Source: Bacillota bacterium (GTDB lineage: Bacteria; Bacillota; Clostridia; Clostridiales; Clostridiaceae). From it: DNA of 14,527 nt. The DNA is taken from the NCBI GenBank assembly GCA_023424785.1, contig JAFADP010000180.1, positions 1 to 14,527 of the forward strand, read 5' to 3'. The notes beneath the pieces are model-generated. The model searched no databases. It worked only from the letters and a program-made list of their open reading frames with translations, and was not told where the DNA came from. The position numbers and the translations under genes were made by a program. Positions 1-6,279 of this stretch are shown here, in pieces. The number at the start of each line of letters is the position of its first letter. Position 1 is the first letter of the stretch.

Positions 1-66
1 GTCTAGCCGTTGTAACACTCCCTTGTTCTATATAACAGGGAGCTAACAACGGACACGACCCTAGAT
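1..66. other. Unidentified structured sequence at window edge (nested hairpin)
   Basis: No gene is seen here. The DNA forms a nested hairpin. The outer stem is CCGTTGT (7-13) with ACAACGG (46-52). The inner stem is CTCCC (18-22) with GGGAG (38-42), then, after one bulged T, TGTT (24-27) with AACA (34-37), around a 6-base loop. TCTAG (2-6) can also pair with CTAGA (61-65) to enclose the whole. It is more GC-rich than nearby intergenic DNA. This much ordered pairing suggests an RNA element or the end of a mobile element (IS200/IS605-like or IStron-like) running off the window. That reading is inference: no transposase or recognised family motif is visible, and the strand is unknown. Confidence 0.45.
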
Positions 67-79
67 TAACTCAGCTAAA

Positions 80-108
80 TTCAGTAGGAGATAAAAACTC
101 CTACTGAA
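80..108. terminator. Strong hairpin after ribBA, probable terminator
   Basis: An 11-bp perfect stem (80-90 with 98-108) encloses a 7-base A-rich loop. It starts 12 bases beyond the ribBA stop codon on the minus strand. On that strand the flank after the hairpin is AATTTAGC, a poor U-tract. On the plus strand the flank is TAAGTTTCGTTTTA, also imperfect. It could end the riboflavin operon, end a plus-strand transcript entering from the left, or be a terminal hairpin of a mobile element. Confidence 0.6.
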
Positions 109-119
109 TAAGTTTCGTT

Positions 120-1313
120 TTATAATAAATGAGCCATTTTTTCTTTTTTGGTTCTTAAATAAAATTCATCAATTTTATTTGCCTTAATTTTTAATGGAAC
201 TCTTTCTTTTACTTCTACACCATATTGCTCAAGTTTTTCTATTTTATCTGGATTATTAGTTAATAATCTTATATTTTTTACCCCTAGGTTTTTAAATATA
301 GAAGCTGCAATATCATAAGTCCTCGCATCTACAGGTAGCCCTAGCTTAACATTTGCTTCAACAGTATCATATCCTTCATCTTGAAGTTTATATGCTTTTA
401 ATTTATTTATAAGTCCTATACCTCTACCCTCTTGTCTCATATAAACTAAAACTCCACAACCTTCATCTTCAATTTTCTTCATAGCTGCTTCATATTGTTC
501 TCCACAGTCACATCTCTTAGAGCCAAATGCATCACCTGTTAAGCATTCAGAATGAACTCTTGCTAAAACCCCTTGTTTATTTTTTATATCACCTTTAACT
601 AAAGCAACATGTTCTTTTCCTGTTACCTTTTCTATAAAACCATACGCTACAAAATCTCCATACTTTGTTGGTAGTTTAGTTTCTGTAACTCTCTCTACTA
701 AATTTTCCGTTCTTCTTCTATATTCAACTAAAGATGCTACTGTTATTATCTTTAAATTATACTTCTTGCAAAACTCCATTAATTCAGGTACTCTTGCCAT
801 ATGTCCATCATCTTTCATAATTTCACATATTGTTCCTGCTGGCTTTAATCCTGCAAGTACTGCTAAGTCTACGGATGCTTCAGTATGTCCTATTCTTTCT
901 AAAACACCATTTTCTTTTGCAACTAAAGGAAATATATGTCCAGGTCTTCTAAAATCATCTTCCTTTGAACTATCATCTACAAGCTTTTTAATTGTTAATG
1001 CTCTTTCATATGCAGATATTCCAGTTTCAGTATCCTTATAATCTACAGATACAGTAAATGCAGTGTTGTGATTATCTGTATTATTCTCTACCATTGCACC
1101 TATTCTTAAATTGTCTAACATTTCTTTACTCATTGGTGTACATATTAATCCCTTTGCATGACTAGACATAAAGTTAATAATTTCTGGAGTCACTTTTTCA
1201 GCAGCTACCACTATATCTCCTTCATTTTCTCTATCTTCATCATCAACTACAACTATCATTTTTCCTTCTTTAATATCTTCTATAGCCTCTTCAACTGTAT
1301 TAAACTTATACAT
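120..1313 (-). CDS. ribBA: Bifunctional 3,4-dihydroxy-2-butanone-4-phosphate synthase / GTP cyclohydrolase II
   Basis: This cytoplasmic fusion enzyme supplies both starting precursors of riboflavin. The N-terminal RibB half (about 1-200) converts ribulose-5-phosphate to dihydroxybutanone phosphate. The C-terminal RibA half (about 205-397) opens GTP to the diaminopyrimidine. Visible RibB motifs are the acidic DDEDRENEGD at 24-33, RRPGHIFPL at 122-130 and GHTEASVDL at 142-150. Visible RibA motifs are the zinc cysteines C257, C268 and C270 and RQEGRGIGL at 293-301. The length (397 aa) is normal for the fusion and both halves look intact. The ATG follows a GAGAGGGGGA ribosome binding site. It lies 33 bases after ribE, with no terminator between, so it is the third gene of the FMN-controlled operon. 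Oddly, no ribH follows; a strong hairpin comes directly after. Confidence 0.97.
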   Translation of the reverse strand: MYKFNTVEEAIEDIKEGKMIVVVDDEDRENEGDIVVAAEKVTPEIINFMSSHAKGLICTPMSKEMLDNLRIGAMVENNTDNHNTAFTVSVDYKDTETGISAYERALTIKKLVDDSSKEDDFRRPGHIFPLVAKENGVLERIGHTEASVDLAVLAGLKPAGTICEIMKDDGHMARVPELMEFCKKYNLKIITVASLVEYRRRTENLVERVTETKLPTKYGDFVAYGFIEKVTGKEHVALVKGDIKNKQGVLARVHSECLTGDAFGSKRCDCGEQYEAAMKKIEDEGCGVLVYMRQEGRGIGLINKLKAYKLQDEGYDTVEANVKLGLPVDARTYDIAASIFKNLGVKNIRLLTNNPDKIEKLEQYGVEVKERVPLKIKANKIDEFYLRTKKEKMAHLL

Positions 1314-1346
1314 ACTAAATCCCCCTCTCTTTCACATAACTAAATA

Positions 1347-2003
1347 TTAATAAAATCCATTACTTCTTAAAAATTCTTCTGTAATTTTTGATTCTTTTAT
1401 TTCTTCTTTATCATTATTTAAACCTAATAGCTTTTCAACATACTTTCCTATCAGGTCACACTCTAAATTAACCTTATCTCCTGCTCTTTTACTTAATAAA
1501 GTTGTTTCTTCTCCTGTATGAGGTATTATTGAAACTTTAAAAACATCATTATCTACATAAGCAACTGTAAGACTTATTCCATCAATTGCTATGGAGCCTT
1601 TTTCAATAATATACTTAAGAATATTTTTACTAGCTTTTATAGTTATCCATACAGCATTTTTTTCTCTAATTAATGAAATTATTTCACCACATCCATCTAT
1701 ATGACCACTTACTATATGTCCACCTAACCTTTTTTCTAATGTTAAAGCTCTTTCTAAATTAACTTTACTTCCACACTTAAGCTCTCCTAAATTACTTCTT
1801 CTAAAGGTCTCTTGCATAACATCAACCTCAAAAGATTCACTTGACATATTAGTTACAGTAAGACATACCCCATTGGTGGAAATACTATCCCCTATTAATG
1901 TTTTATCTAAAACTTTTCTTGCTTCAATAACTAACTTTGATGATTCTGAACCAATATTTAATAACTTTACTACTCCTACTTCTTCAATAATTCCTGTGAA
2001 CAA
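1347..2003 (-). CDS. ribE: Riboflavin synthase alpha subunit
   Basis: This enzyme dismutates two 6,7-dimethyl-8-ribityllumazine molecules to riboflavin plus a pyrimidinedione that is recycled. The protein (218 aa) shows the two tandem lumazine-binding domains of the family. The first opens with MFTGIIEEVG and carries GDSISTNGVCLTV; its end is marked by GGHIVSGHIDG. The second repeats the pattern with KGSIAIDGISLTV and IPHTGEET. A charged tail of about 25 residues follows, as in many family members. The start codon is TTG at 2001-2003. It abuts the ribD TAA stop with no spacer and is supported by AGAGGTGA just upstream inside the ribD end, so translational coupling with ribD is likely. In some Gram-positive naming schemes this gene is called ribB or ribC; ribE is used here for the alpha-subunit synthase. 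Confidence 0.96.
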   Translation of the reverse strand: MFTGIIEEVGVVKLLNIGSESSKLVIEARKVLDKTLIGDSISTNGVCLTVTNMSSESFEVDVMQETFRRSNLGELKCGSKVNLERALTLEKRLGGHIVSGHIDGCGEIISLIREKNAVWITIKASKNILKYIIEKGSIAIDGISLTVAYVDNDVFKVSIIPHTGEETTLLSKRAGDKVNLECDLIGKYVEKLLGLNNDKEEIKESKITEEFLRSNGFY

Positions 2004-3101
2004 TTATTTTTCACCTCTCTTATCTATATATCCCTCTATAAAAATATCTTCGCCAATATTATTTACTTTAATATCTCTTACCTTAAAGCTATCCTTTAAC
2101 TCTTTTATACCAATTCCTTCAATAGGAGTTTTTGAATTTTCTCCACCTATTATCTTTGGTGCTATATAAATTTGAATTTTATCTACTATTCCTTCTTTAA
2201 GTGCAGAAAAATTTAATGTTCCTCCTCCCTCAAGAAGTATACTATCAATTTTTAACTCACCTAATATCTTCATTAATTCTCTTAAGTCTACTCGTCCACA
2301 CGAATTAACTACTATAACTTTTACTCCTTTATCTTCTAGTAACTTCTTTTTTTCATTATCATAATTATTAGTTGTTGCAATAATAGTTGAAAATATATTT
2401 GCTGTATTAACTATTTTAGAATTTAAAGGAATTCTTAAATTACTATCAACAATTATCCTTACTGGATTTCTACCCTCGTTTATTCTACATGTTAACTCTG
2501 GGTCATCTTTAATTATTGTATTTACTCCTACCATAATTCCCATTAACTTATTTCTTAAATAATGTACTTGTAATCTTGCTTCTTCTCCTGTTATCCACTT
2601 TGACTCACCAGTATAAGTTGCTATTTTACCATCTAATGACATTGCAGTTTTCATAACAACAAATGGTGTTTTAGTTACTATATACTTCATAAAAATTTCA
2701 TTAATTTTAATACACTTCTGCTCTAAAACCCCATATTTTACATCAATACCTGCATCTATAAGCTTTTTTACACCTCTTCCACTAACTAATGGATTAGGAT
2801 CTAAGCTTCCTATAACTACCCTAGATATTTTCTTTTCTATAATTTTATCTGCACATGGAGGGGTTTTACCAAAGTGAGAACAAGGCTCTAATGTTACATA
2901 CATAGTTGCCCCTTCTACATTATCTGTAGCATTTTTAAATGCATTTACTTCTGCATGCCCTTCTCCACATCTTTCATGATATCCTTGTCCTATTATCTTT
3001 CCATCCTTAACAATAACAGCTCCAACCATAGGATTTGGATTTACTTTACCTTCTCCTTTATGAGCTAATTCTAATGCTAAATCCATATATTTTTCATCCA
3101 T
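2004..3101 (-). CDS. ribD: Bifunctional diaminohydroxyphosphoribosylaminopyrimidine deaminase / 5-amino-6-(5-phosphoribosylamino)uracil reductase
   Basis: RibD carries out the second and third steps of riboflavin synthesis: zinc-dependent deamination of the pyrimidine, then NADPH-dependent reduction of the ribose side chain. The deaminase half (about 1-145) has the zinc ligands H49, C74 and C83 and the catalytic E51 in HAEVNAF and PCSHFGKTPPC. The reductase half has MSLDGKIAT, ITGEEAR and the late LLEGGGTLNFSAL. The chosen start is the ATG of MDEKYMDLA (3099-3101), 9 bases after AAGGAG, giving 365 aa. The frame stays open to 3155, but that extension would encode the leader terminator hairpin and has no ribosome binding site. 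An ATG at 3110 sits too close to AAGGAG. It is first in the operon and controlled by the FMN leader upstream. Confidence 0.96.
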   Translation of the reverse strand: MDEKYMDLALELAHKGEGKVNPNPMVGAVIVKDGKIIGQGYHERCGEGHAEVNAFKNATDNVEGATMYVTLEPCSHFGKTPPCADKIIEKKISRVVIGSLDPNPLVSGRGVKKLIDAGIDVKYGVLEQKCIKINEIFMKYIVTKTPFVVMKTAMSLDGKIATYTGESKWITGEEARLQVHYLRNKLMGIMVGVNTIIKDDPELTCRINEGRNPVRIIVDSNLRIPLNSKIVNTANIFSTIIATTNNYDNEKKKLLEDKGVKVIVVNSCGRVDLRELMKILGELKIDSILLEGGGTLNFSALKEGIVDKIQIYIAPKIIGGENSKTPIEGIGIKELKDSFKVRDIKVNNIGEDIFIEGYIDKRGEK

Positions 3102-3120
3102 AAAGAACATCTCCTTATAT

Positions 3121-3153
3121 AAAAAGAGCCCTGAACATAAATGTTCAGGGCTC
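3121..3153 (-). terminator. Second intrinsic terminator in the ribD leader
   Basis: A perfect 13-bp stem (3126-3138 with 3141-3153), GC-rich at its base, is followed on the minus strand by five T (3121-3125). The ribosome binding site and ATG of ribD start a few bases later. It lies in the riboflavin mRNA leader about 140 bases past the FMN aptamer, so it can stop transcription before ribD. It may be part of the riboswitch output or a second, independent gate. Confidence 0.8.
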
Positions 3154-3227
3154 ATATATAAATATCTATTATATATTTAAACTAATAAATTAATTAGTAA
3201 CATACTATAGCAATCATATCTTACTAT

Positions 3228-3259
3228 AAAAAAACTCTGAAATAAAAAATATTTCAGAG
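3228..3259 (-). terminator. First intrinsic terminator, proximal to the FMN aptamer
   Basis: A 10-bp perfect stem (3235-3244 with 3250-3259) encloses a five-base loop and is followed on the minus strand by seven T (3228-3234). It begins about 30 bases after the 3' strand of aptamer helix P1, the usual place for a riboswitch-controlled terminator. Its 5' arm and loop contain GAAATATT. This is complementary to AATATTTC at the 5' edge of the aptamer, giving a possible 8-bp antiterminator when FMN is absent. That pairing is inference. Confidence 0.8.
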
Positions 3260-3290
3260 CATATATACTAAAAAACTATAATAATATAAA

Positions 3291-3405
3291 CATTCTTCTT
3301 TCATCCAGACTTTACTGTCGGCTTCGGAATTTCACCGAATCATGCTAAAACTAGCTCGCGGGCTTTACCGCCGGTAGGGAATTTCACCCTGCCCTGAAGA
3401 AATAT
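3291..3405 (-). promoter_or_regulatory. FMN riboswitch (RFN element)
   Basis: On the minus strand the sequence carries the well-known RFN consensus in order: CTTCAGGGCAGGGTGAAATT, CCTACCGGCGGTAAAGCC, CGCGAGC, GATTCGGTGAAATTCCG, AAGCCGACAGTAAAGTCTGG, ATGAAAGAAG. P1 is TTCTTC (3396-3401) with GAAGAA (3293-3298). This aptamer binds flavin mononucleotide. In Firmicutes, binding normally favours a downstream terminator and shuts off riboflavin synthesis. Placement between a sigma-A promoter and two terminators ahead of ribD fits that mechanism. Confidence 0.97.
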
Positions 3406-3420
3406 TAACTTATATTTTAT

Positions 3421-3449
3421 ATATTACACTTTTATGAATAATTTGTCAA
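3421..3449 (-). promoter_or_regulatory. Sigma-A promoter of the rib operon
   Basis: On the minus strand TTGACA (3444-3449) is separated by 17 bases from TAATAT (3421-3426), close to a perfect vegetative promoter. The predicted transcription start, near 3414, lies just before the FMN aptamer. Confidence 0.88.
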
Positions 3450-3468
3450 TAAATTATTAAATAATTTT

Positions 3469-3497
3469 AACCTATATTCAATTTTTTTCATATTATA
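3469..3497 (+). promoter_or_regulatory. Sigma-K-like promoter for the cysteine-rich small gene
   Basis: AAC (3469-3471) and CATATTATA (3489-3497) are separated by 17 bases. They fit the late mother-cell sigma-K pattern mAC-N16/17-CATAnnnTA. Transcription would start about 30 bases before the start codon of the plus-strand gene. The consensus is short and the DNA AT-rich, so a chance match or a sigma-A promoter in the same stretch is possible. Confidence 0.4.
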
Positions 3498-3538
3498 AAA
3501 TATATGATTTTTATACAAAATTGAGGAGGATAAAACCT

Positions 3539-3871
3539 ATGGGAACAAATAATATATATGATTGCTGTAACAATTCAAACTATAATACAGCTAATTCTCG
3601 CAATTATGATGAAGGTGTTTGTGAATACAGAAACCCTACAAAAAGATTAATAAAAGAATTAAGCGATGAATTATGTGATATGAGAGTAGATTTAGCTGAA
3701 ATTAAAGCAAATTTAGTTTTCTTAGCACAAAGTCTTTGTAACTCTGGTTGCCTTTGTGAAACTGAAGAAGTTTTACTTTTAGCTCTTGATGCAGAAGTTA
3801 AAGCTCTTGGAGCAAAATTATCAGATGCTATGGATCGAGTAGACCAATTAGAATGTCGCACTTGTAATTAA
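3539..3871 (+). CDS. Small cysteine-rich protein of unknown function
   Basis: I do not recognise a family. The 110-residue product has nine cysteines: C9, C10, C28, C46, C67, C71, C73, C106 and C109. There is a CC pair near the start, a CxxxCxC cluster in the middle and a CxxC at the end. The first 30 residues are rich in Asn, Tyr and Ser. Residues 35-66 and 74-105 look helical and amphipathic, with heptad-like spacing of Leu, Ile and Val, so two helices flanking a Cys cluster are plausible. No signal peptide or membrane segment is seen. The start is the ATG at 3539, 9 bases after AGGAGG; an in-frame TTG at 3521 lies upstream of that ribosome binding site. It is the only plus-strand gene, divergent from the rib operon, with its own terminator. 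The sigma-K-like promoter hints at a spore or coat-related role, which is inference. Confidence 0.85.
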   Translation: MGTNNIYDCCNNSNYNTANSRNYDEGVCEYRNPTKRLIKELSDELCDMRVDLAEIKANLVFLAQSLCNSGCLCETEEVLLLALDAEVKALGAKLSDAMDRVDQLECRTCN

Positions 3872-3878
3872 TTAAGAT

Positions 3879-3917
3879 AAAAAAGACTGTTCAAGTTAAC
3901 CTTGAACAGCCTTTTTT
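3879..3917. terminator. Bidirectional terminator between the small Cys-rich gene and glgP
   Basis: The stem CTGTTCAAG (3887-3895) with CTTGAACAG (3901-3909) encloses a 5-base loop. It has A6 on the left (3879-3884) and T6 on the right (3912-3917), so it has a U-tract on both strands. It can end the plus-strand gene and the minus-strand glgP transcript; the glgP stop codon overlaps the right T-tract. Confidence 0.9.
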
Positions 3918-6276
3918 AATTTAATGGTAATCTTTTAACCTTCCATATTTCCTTTGCATATTGAAGTATTGTTCTATCACTAGAGAATATTCCTGCATTG
4001 CAAGTATTCATAAAACACTTTCTTGCCCATTTCTCTTTATCTTTAAATTCTTCAAATATCTTATCTTCTACATCAACAAAGCTCTTGAAATCAGCTAGCA
4101 AGAAATATTGATCACCTTCATTCATTAATGAATTGTATAAATCTCTAAACTCTCCAGTTCCTCCATCATTGAATGTACCATTTATTAATGAATCAACAAC
4201 CCTTCTTAAATTAGGATTATCGTTATAGTATTTTCTTGGATCATATTTTTTTCTTAATACTTCTATTTCATCAACAGTTAATCCAAATATAAAGTTATTT
4301 TCCTTGCCACCTTCCTCAACTATTTCAACATTTGCTCCATCAAGTGTTCCAAATGTTGGTGCACCATTTAACATGAATTTCATATTACCTGTACCTGAAG
4401 CTTCCTTTCCAGCTGTTGAAATTTGTTTTGATACATCAGCTGCTGGAACTAATTTTTCTGCATAAGATACTCTATAATTTTGAACAAAAACAACTTTTAT
4501 TTTACCATTTATTTTTGAATCATTATTAATTAAATTACCTATCTCATTTATAAACTTGACAATAGCTTTAGCTCTTCTATATCCTGGGAAGGCCTTAGCG
4601 CCAAAAATGAATGTAACATCTGGTATATCTAAAGTAGGATCTTCTTTTATCCTATAGTAGAGATCTAATATATAAAAGCCATTTAGTAACTGCCTCTTAT
4701 ATTCATGTAGTCTCTTTATTTGTATATCAAAAAGAGAGTAAGGATTAATTTCTACACCCTCTACTTCTTTAATATATGATGCTAATTGTTTCTTTTTAAC
4801 ACTTTTTATACGCATAAATTCTTTTAATACTTTTTTATCATCAGCAAACTTTTCTAATTTTTTTAATTGAGATAGATCTGTTATCCATTCTTCACTACCT
4901 AGTAATCTAGTTATAAGTTGAGATAACTCTGGATTGGCTAGTCTTATCCACCTTCTTGGCGTTATACCATTAGTTTTATTTTGAAATTTTTCTGGATATA
5001 ACTTATACCAATTATTAAGTTCACTATTTTTTAATATTTCAGTATGAAGTGCTGCAACTCCATTAACTACTGAACCTATATGGATAGCCATATTAGCCAT
5101 TCTTACTTGACCATGATTTATTATTTTGAATTCTTCTATAGCATTGTAATCATATCCTTTTTTTCTTAACTCAGCTATAAAATCATCATCTATTAATTTA
5201 ATTATTTCTAATATACGTGGGAATAGTTCATAAATATATTCAATATTCCATTTTTCAAGAGCTTCTGCTAAAATTGTATGGTTTGTATAAGCAAATACTT
5301 TTTTACATATTGATAAAGCTTCATTAAATTTTATTCCTTCTTCATCTAATAATATTCTCATTAGTTCTGGAATAGCTAATGTTGGATGTGTATCATTTAA
5401 TTGCACTGCATGTAAATCTGCAAATTTTTCATTTATAACTCCATACTTTTTCTTATACTTTGAAACTATATCTTGTAATGAAGCGCTTACTAATAAATAT
5501 TGCTGTCTTAACCTAAGAATTTTTCCATTCTTAGTTGAATCATTTGGATATAATACTCTCGTTATATCTTCTGCAGAATTTTTAGCATTTACAGCTTCAT
5601 AATATCTTTGAGAGTTAAAAAGATCAAAATCAAATTCTGTTATTGCTTCACATTTCCAAAGTCTTAAAGTATTTATGTTATTTATTTTATATCCTATTAT
5701 TGGAGTGTCATATGGTATTGCTCTTACAACCATGTCAGAGAATTTAACTTCAACTGCTTCACTATCTTTTCTTATACTCCATGGATCTCCATACTTTAGC
5801 CAATTATCAGCTTCTTCTTTTTGAAATCCATTTTCGATATATTGATTAAACAATCCATTATTATATCTTAGTCCATATCCAGTTAGAGGAATCTCCATAG
5901 CTGCTGCTGAATCTATAAAGCAAGCTGCTAGCCTACCAAGTCCACCATTACCCAATCCTGCATCCTCTTCTACTTCTTCAATAGCATTTATGTTTATATT
6001 AAATTCATCTAAAACTTCTTTAACAACATCATAAACACCTAAGTTTATTAAGTTATTTCCTAGAGCTCTTCCCATTAAGTATTCAGCTGACAAATAGTAA
6101 GCTTGCTTATTATTTGAGTATAACTCTGAAGTAGCATTCCAATTATCAATTAAACTCTCCATTAATGTTAAAGATAGTGCATTAAATATTTCAAAATCAA
6201 CTGCTTTATCTATAGTTTTTCCATACTTAACTTTTAAGTATCTTTCCAAACCTGCCTGAAGCTCCTGTTTTTCCAT
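3916..6276 (-). CDS. glgP: Glycogen/maltodextrin phosphorylase (GT35)
   Basis: This cytoplasmic, PLP-dependent enzyme cleaves terminal alpha-1,4 glucose from glycogen or maltodextrins with phosphate, giving glucose-1-phosphate without ATP cost. Family landmarks are AEYLMGRALGNNL near 64-76, GLGNGGLGRLA at 107-117, QLNDTHPTLAIPELMR in the middle, and the cofactor-site motif EASGTGNMKFMLNGA with the PLP lysine at about K633. The length (786 aa) is a little short of the E. coli enzymes (about 800-815) but normal for clostridial members. The sequence runs intact through the conserved C-terminal region. The ATG lies 3 bases after the malQ stop, with AAGGTG inside the malQ end, so the two are translated from one mRNA. 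With MalQ and the upstream transporter beside it, its main substrate here is probably imported maltodextrin. Glycogen turnover cannot be excluded. Confidence 0.95.
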   Translation of the reverse strand: MEKQELQAGLERYLKVKYGKTIDKAVDFEIFNALSLTLMESLIDNWNATSELYSNNKQAYYLSAEYLMGRALGNNLINLGVYDVVKEVLDEFNININAIEEVEEDAGLGNGGLGRLAACFIDSAAAMEIPLTGYGLRYNNGLFNQYIENGFQKEEADNWLKYGDPWSIRKDSEAVEVKFSDMVVRAIPYDTPIIGYKINNINTLRLWKCEAITEFDFDLFNSQRYYEAVNAKNSAEDITRVLYPNDSTKNGKILRLRQQYLLVSASLQDIVSKYKKKYGVINEKFADLHAVQLNDTHPTLAIPELMRILLDEEGIKFNEALSICKKVFAYTNHTILAEALEKWNIEYIYELFPRILEIIKLIDDDFIAELRKKGYDYNAIEEFKIINHGQVRMANMAIHIGSVVNGVAALHTEILKNSELNNWYKLYPEKFQNKTNGITPRRWIRLANPELSQLITRLLGSEEWITDLSQLKKLEKFADDKKVLKEFMRIKSVKKKQLASYIKEVEGVEINPYSLFDIQIKRLHEYKRQLLNGFYILDLYYRIKEDPTLDIPDVTFIFGAKAFPGYRRAKAIVKFINEIGNLINNDSKINGKIKVVFVQNYRVSYAEKLVPAADVSKQISTAGKEASGTGNMKFMLNGAPTFGTLDGANVEIVEEGGKENNFIFGLTVDEIEVLRKKYDPRKYYNDNPNLRRVVDSLINGTFNDGGTGEFRDLYNSLMNEGDQYFLLADFKSFVDVEDKIFEEFKDKEKWARKCFMNTCNAGIFSSDRTILQYAKEIWKVKRLPLN

Positions 6277-6279
6277 ATT

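Noticed and set aside
1..66. tRNA or rRNA fragment at the left edge
   Set aside because: The 7-bp outer stem encloses a single long hairpin rather than a cloverleaf. There is no CCA end or TTC arm, and no rRNA motif was recognised.
766..1041. Plus-strand open frame opposite ribBA
   Set aside because: It lies wholly antisense to a strongly conserved gene, has no ribosome binding site or family resemblance, and low-GC coding DNA often leaves such frames open. The same reasoning removes the open frames at 1158-1343, 1873-2169, 3604-3861, 6552-6755, 10901-11098, 12213-12398 and 12882-13166.
3102..3155. Upstream extension of ribD by 18 residues (MSPEHLCSGLF...)
   Set aside because: The extra codons are the terminator hairpin itself, lack a ribosome binding site, and precede the AAGGAG that serves the ATG at 3099-3101.
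3181..3198. Third hairpin in the rib leader (ACTAAT/ATTAGT)
   Set aside because: It is only 6 AT pairs with no T-tract, as expected by chance in DNA this AT-rich.
3521..3538. TTG-initiated extension of the Cys-rich gene
   Set aside because: The extension contains the GGAGG ribosome binding site of the ATG at 3539, so it is leader, not coding.
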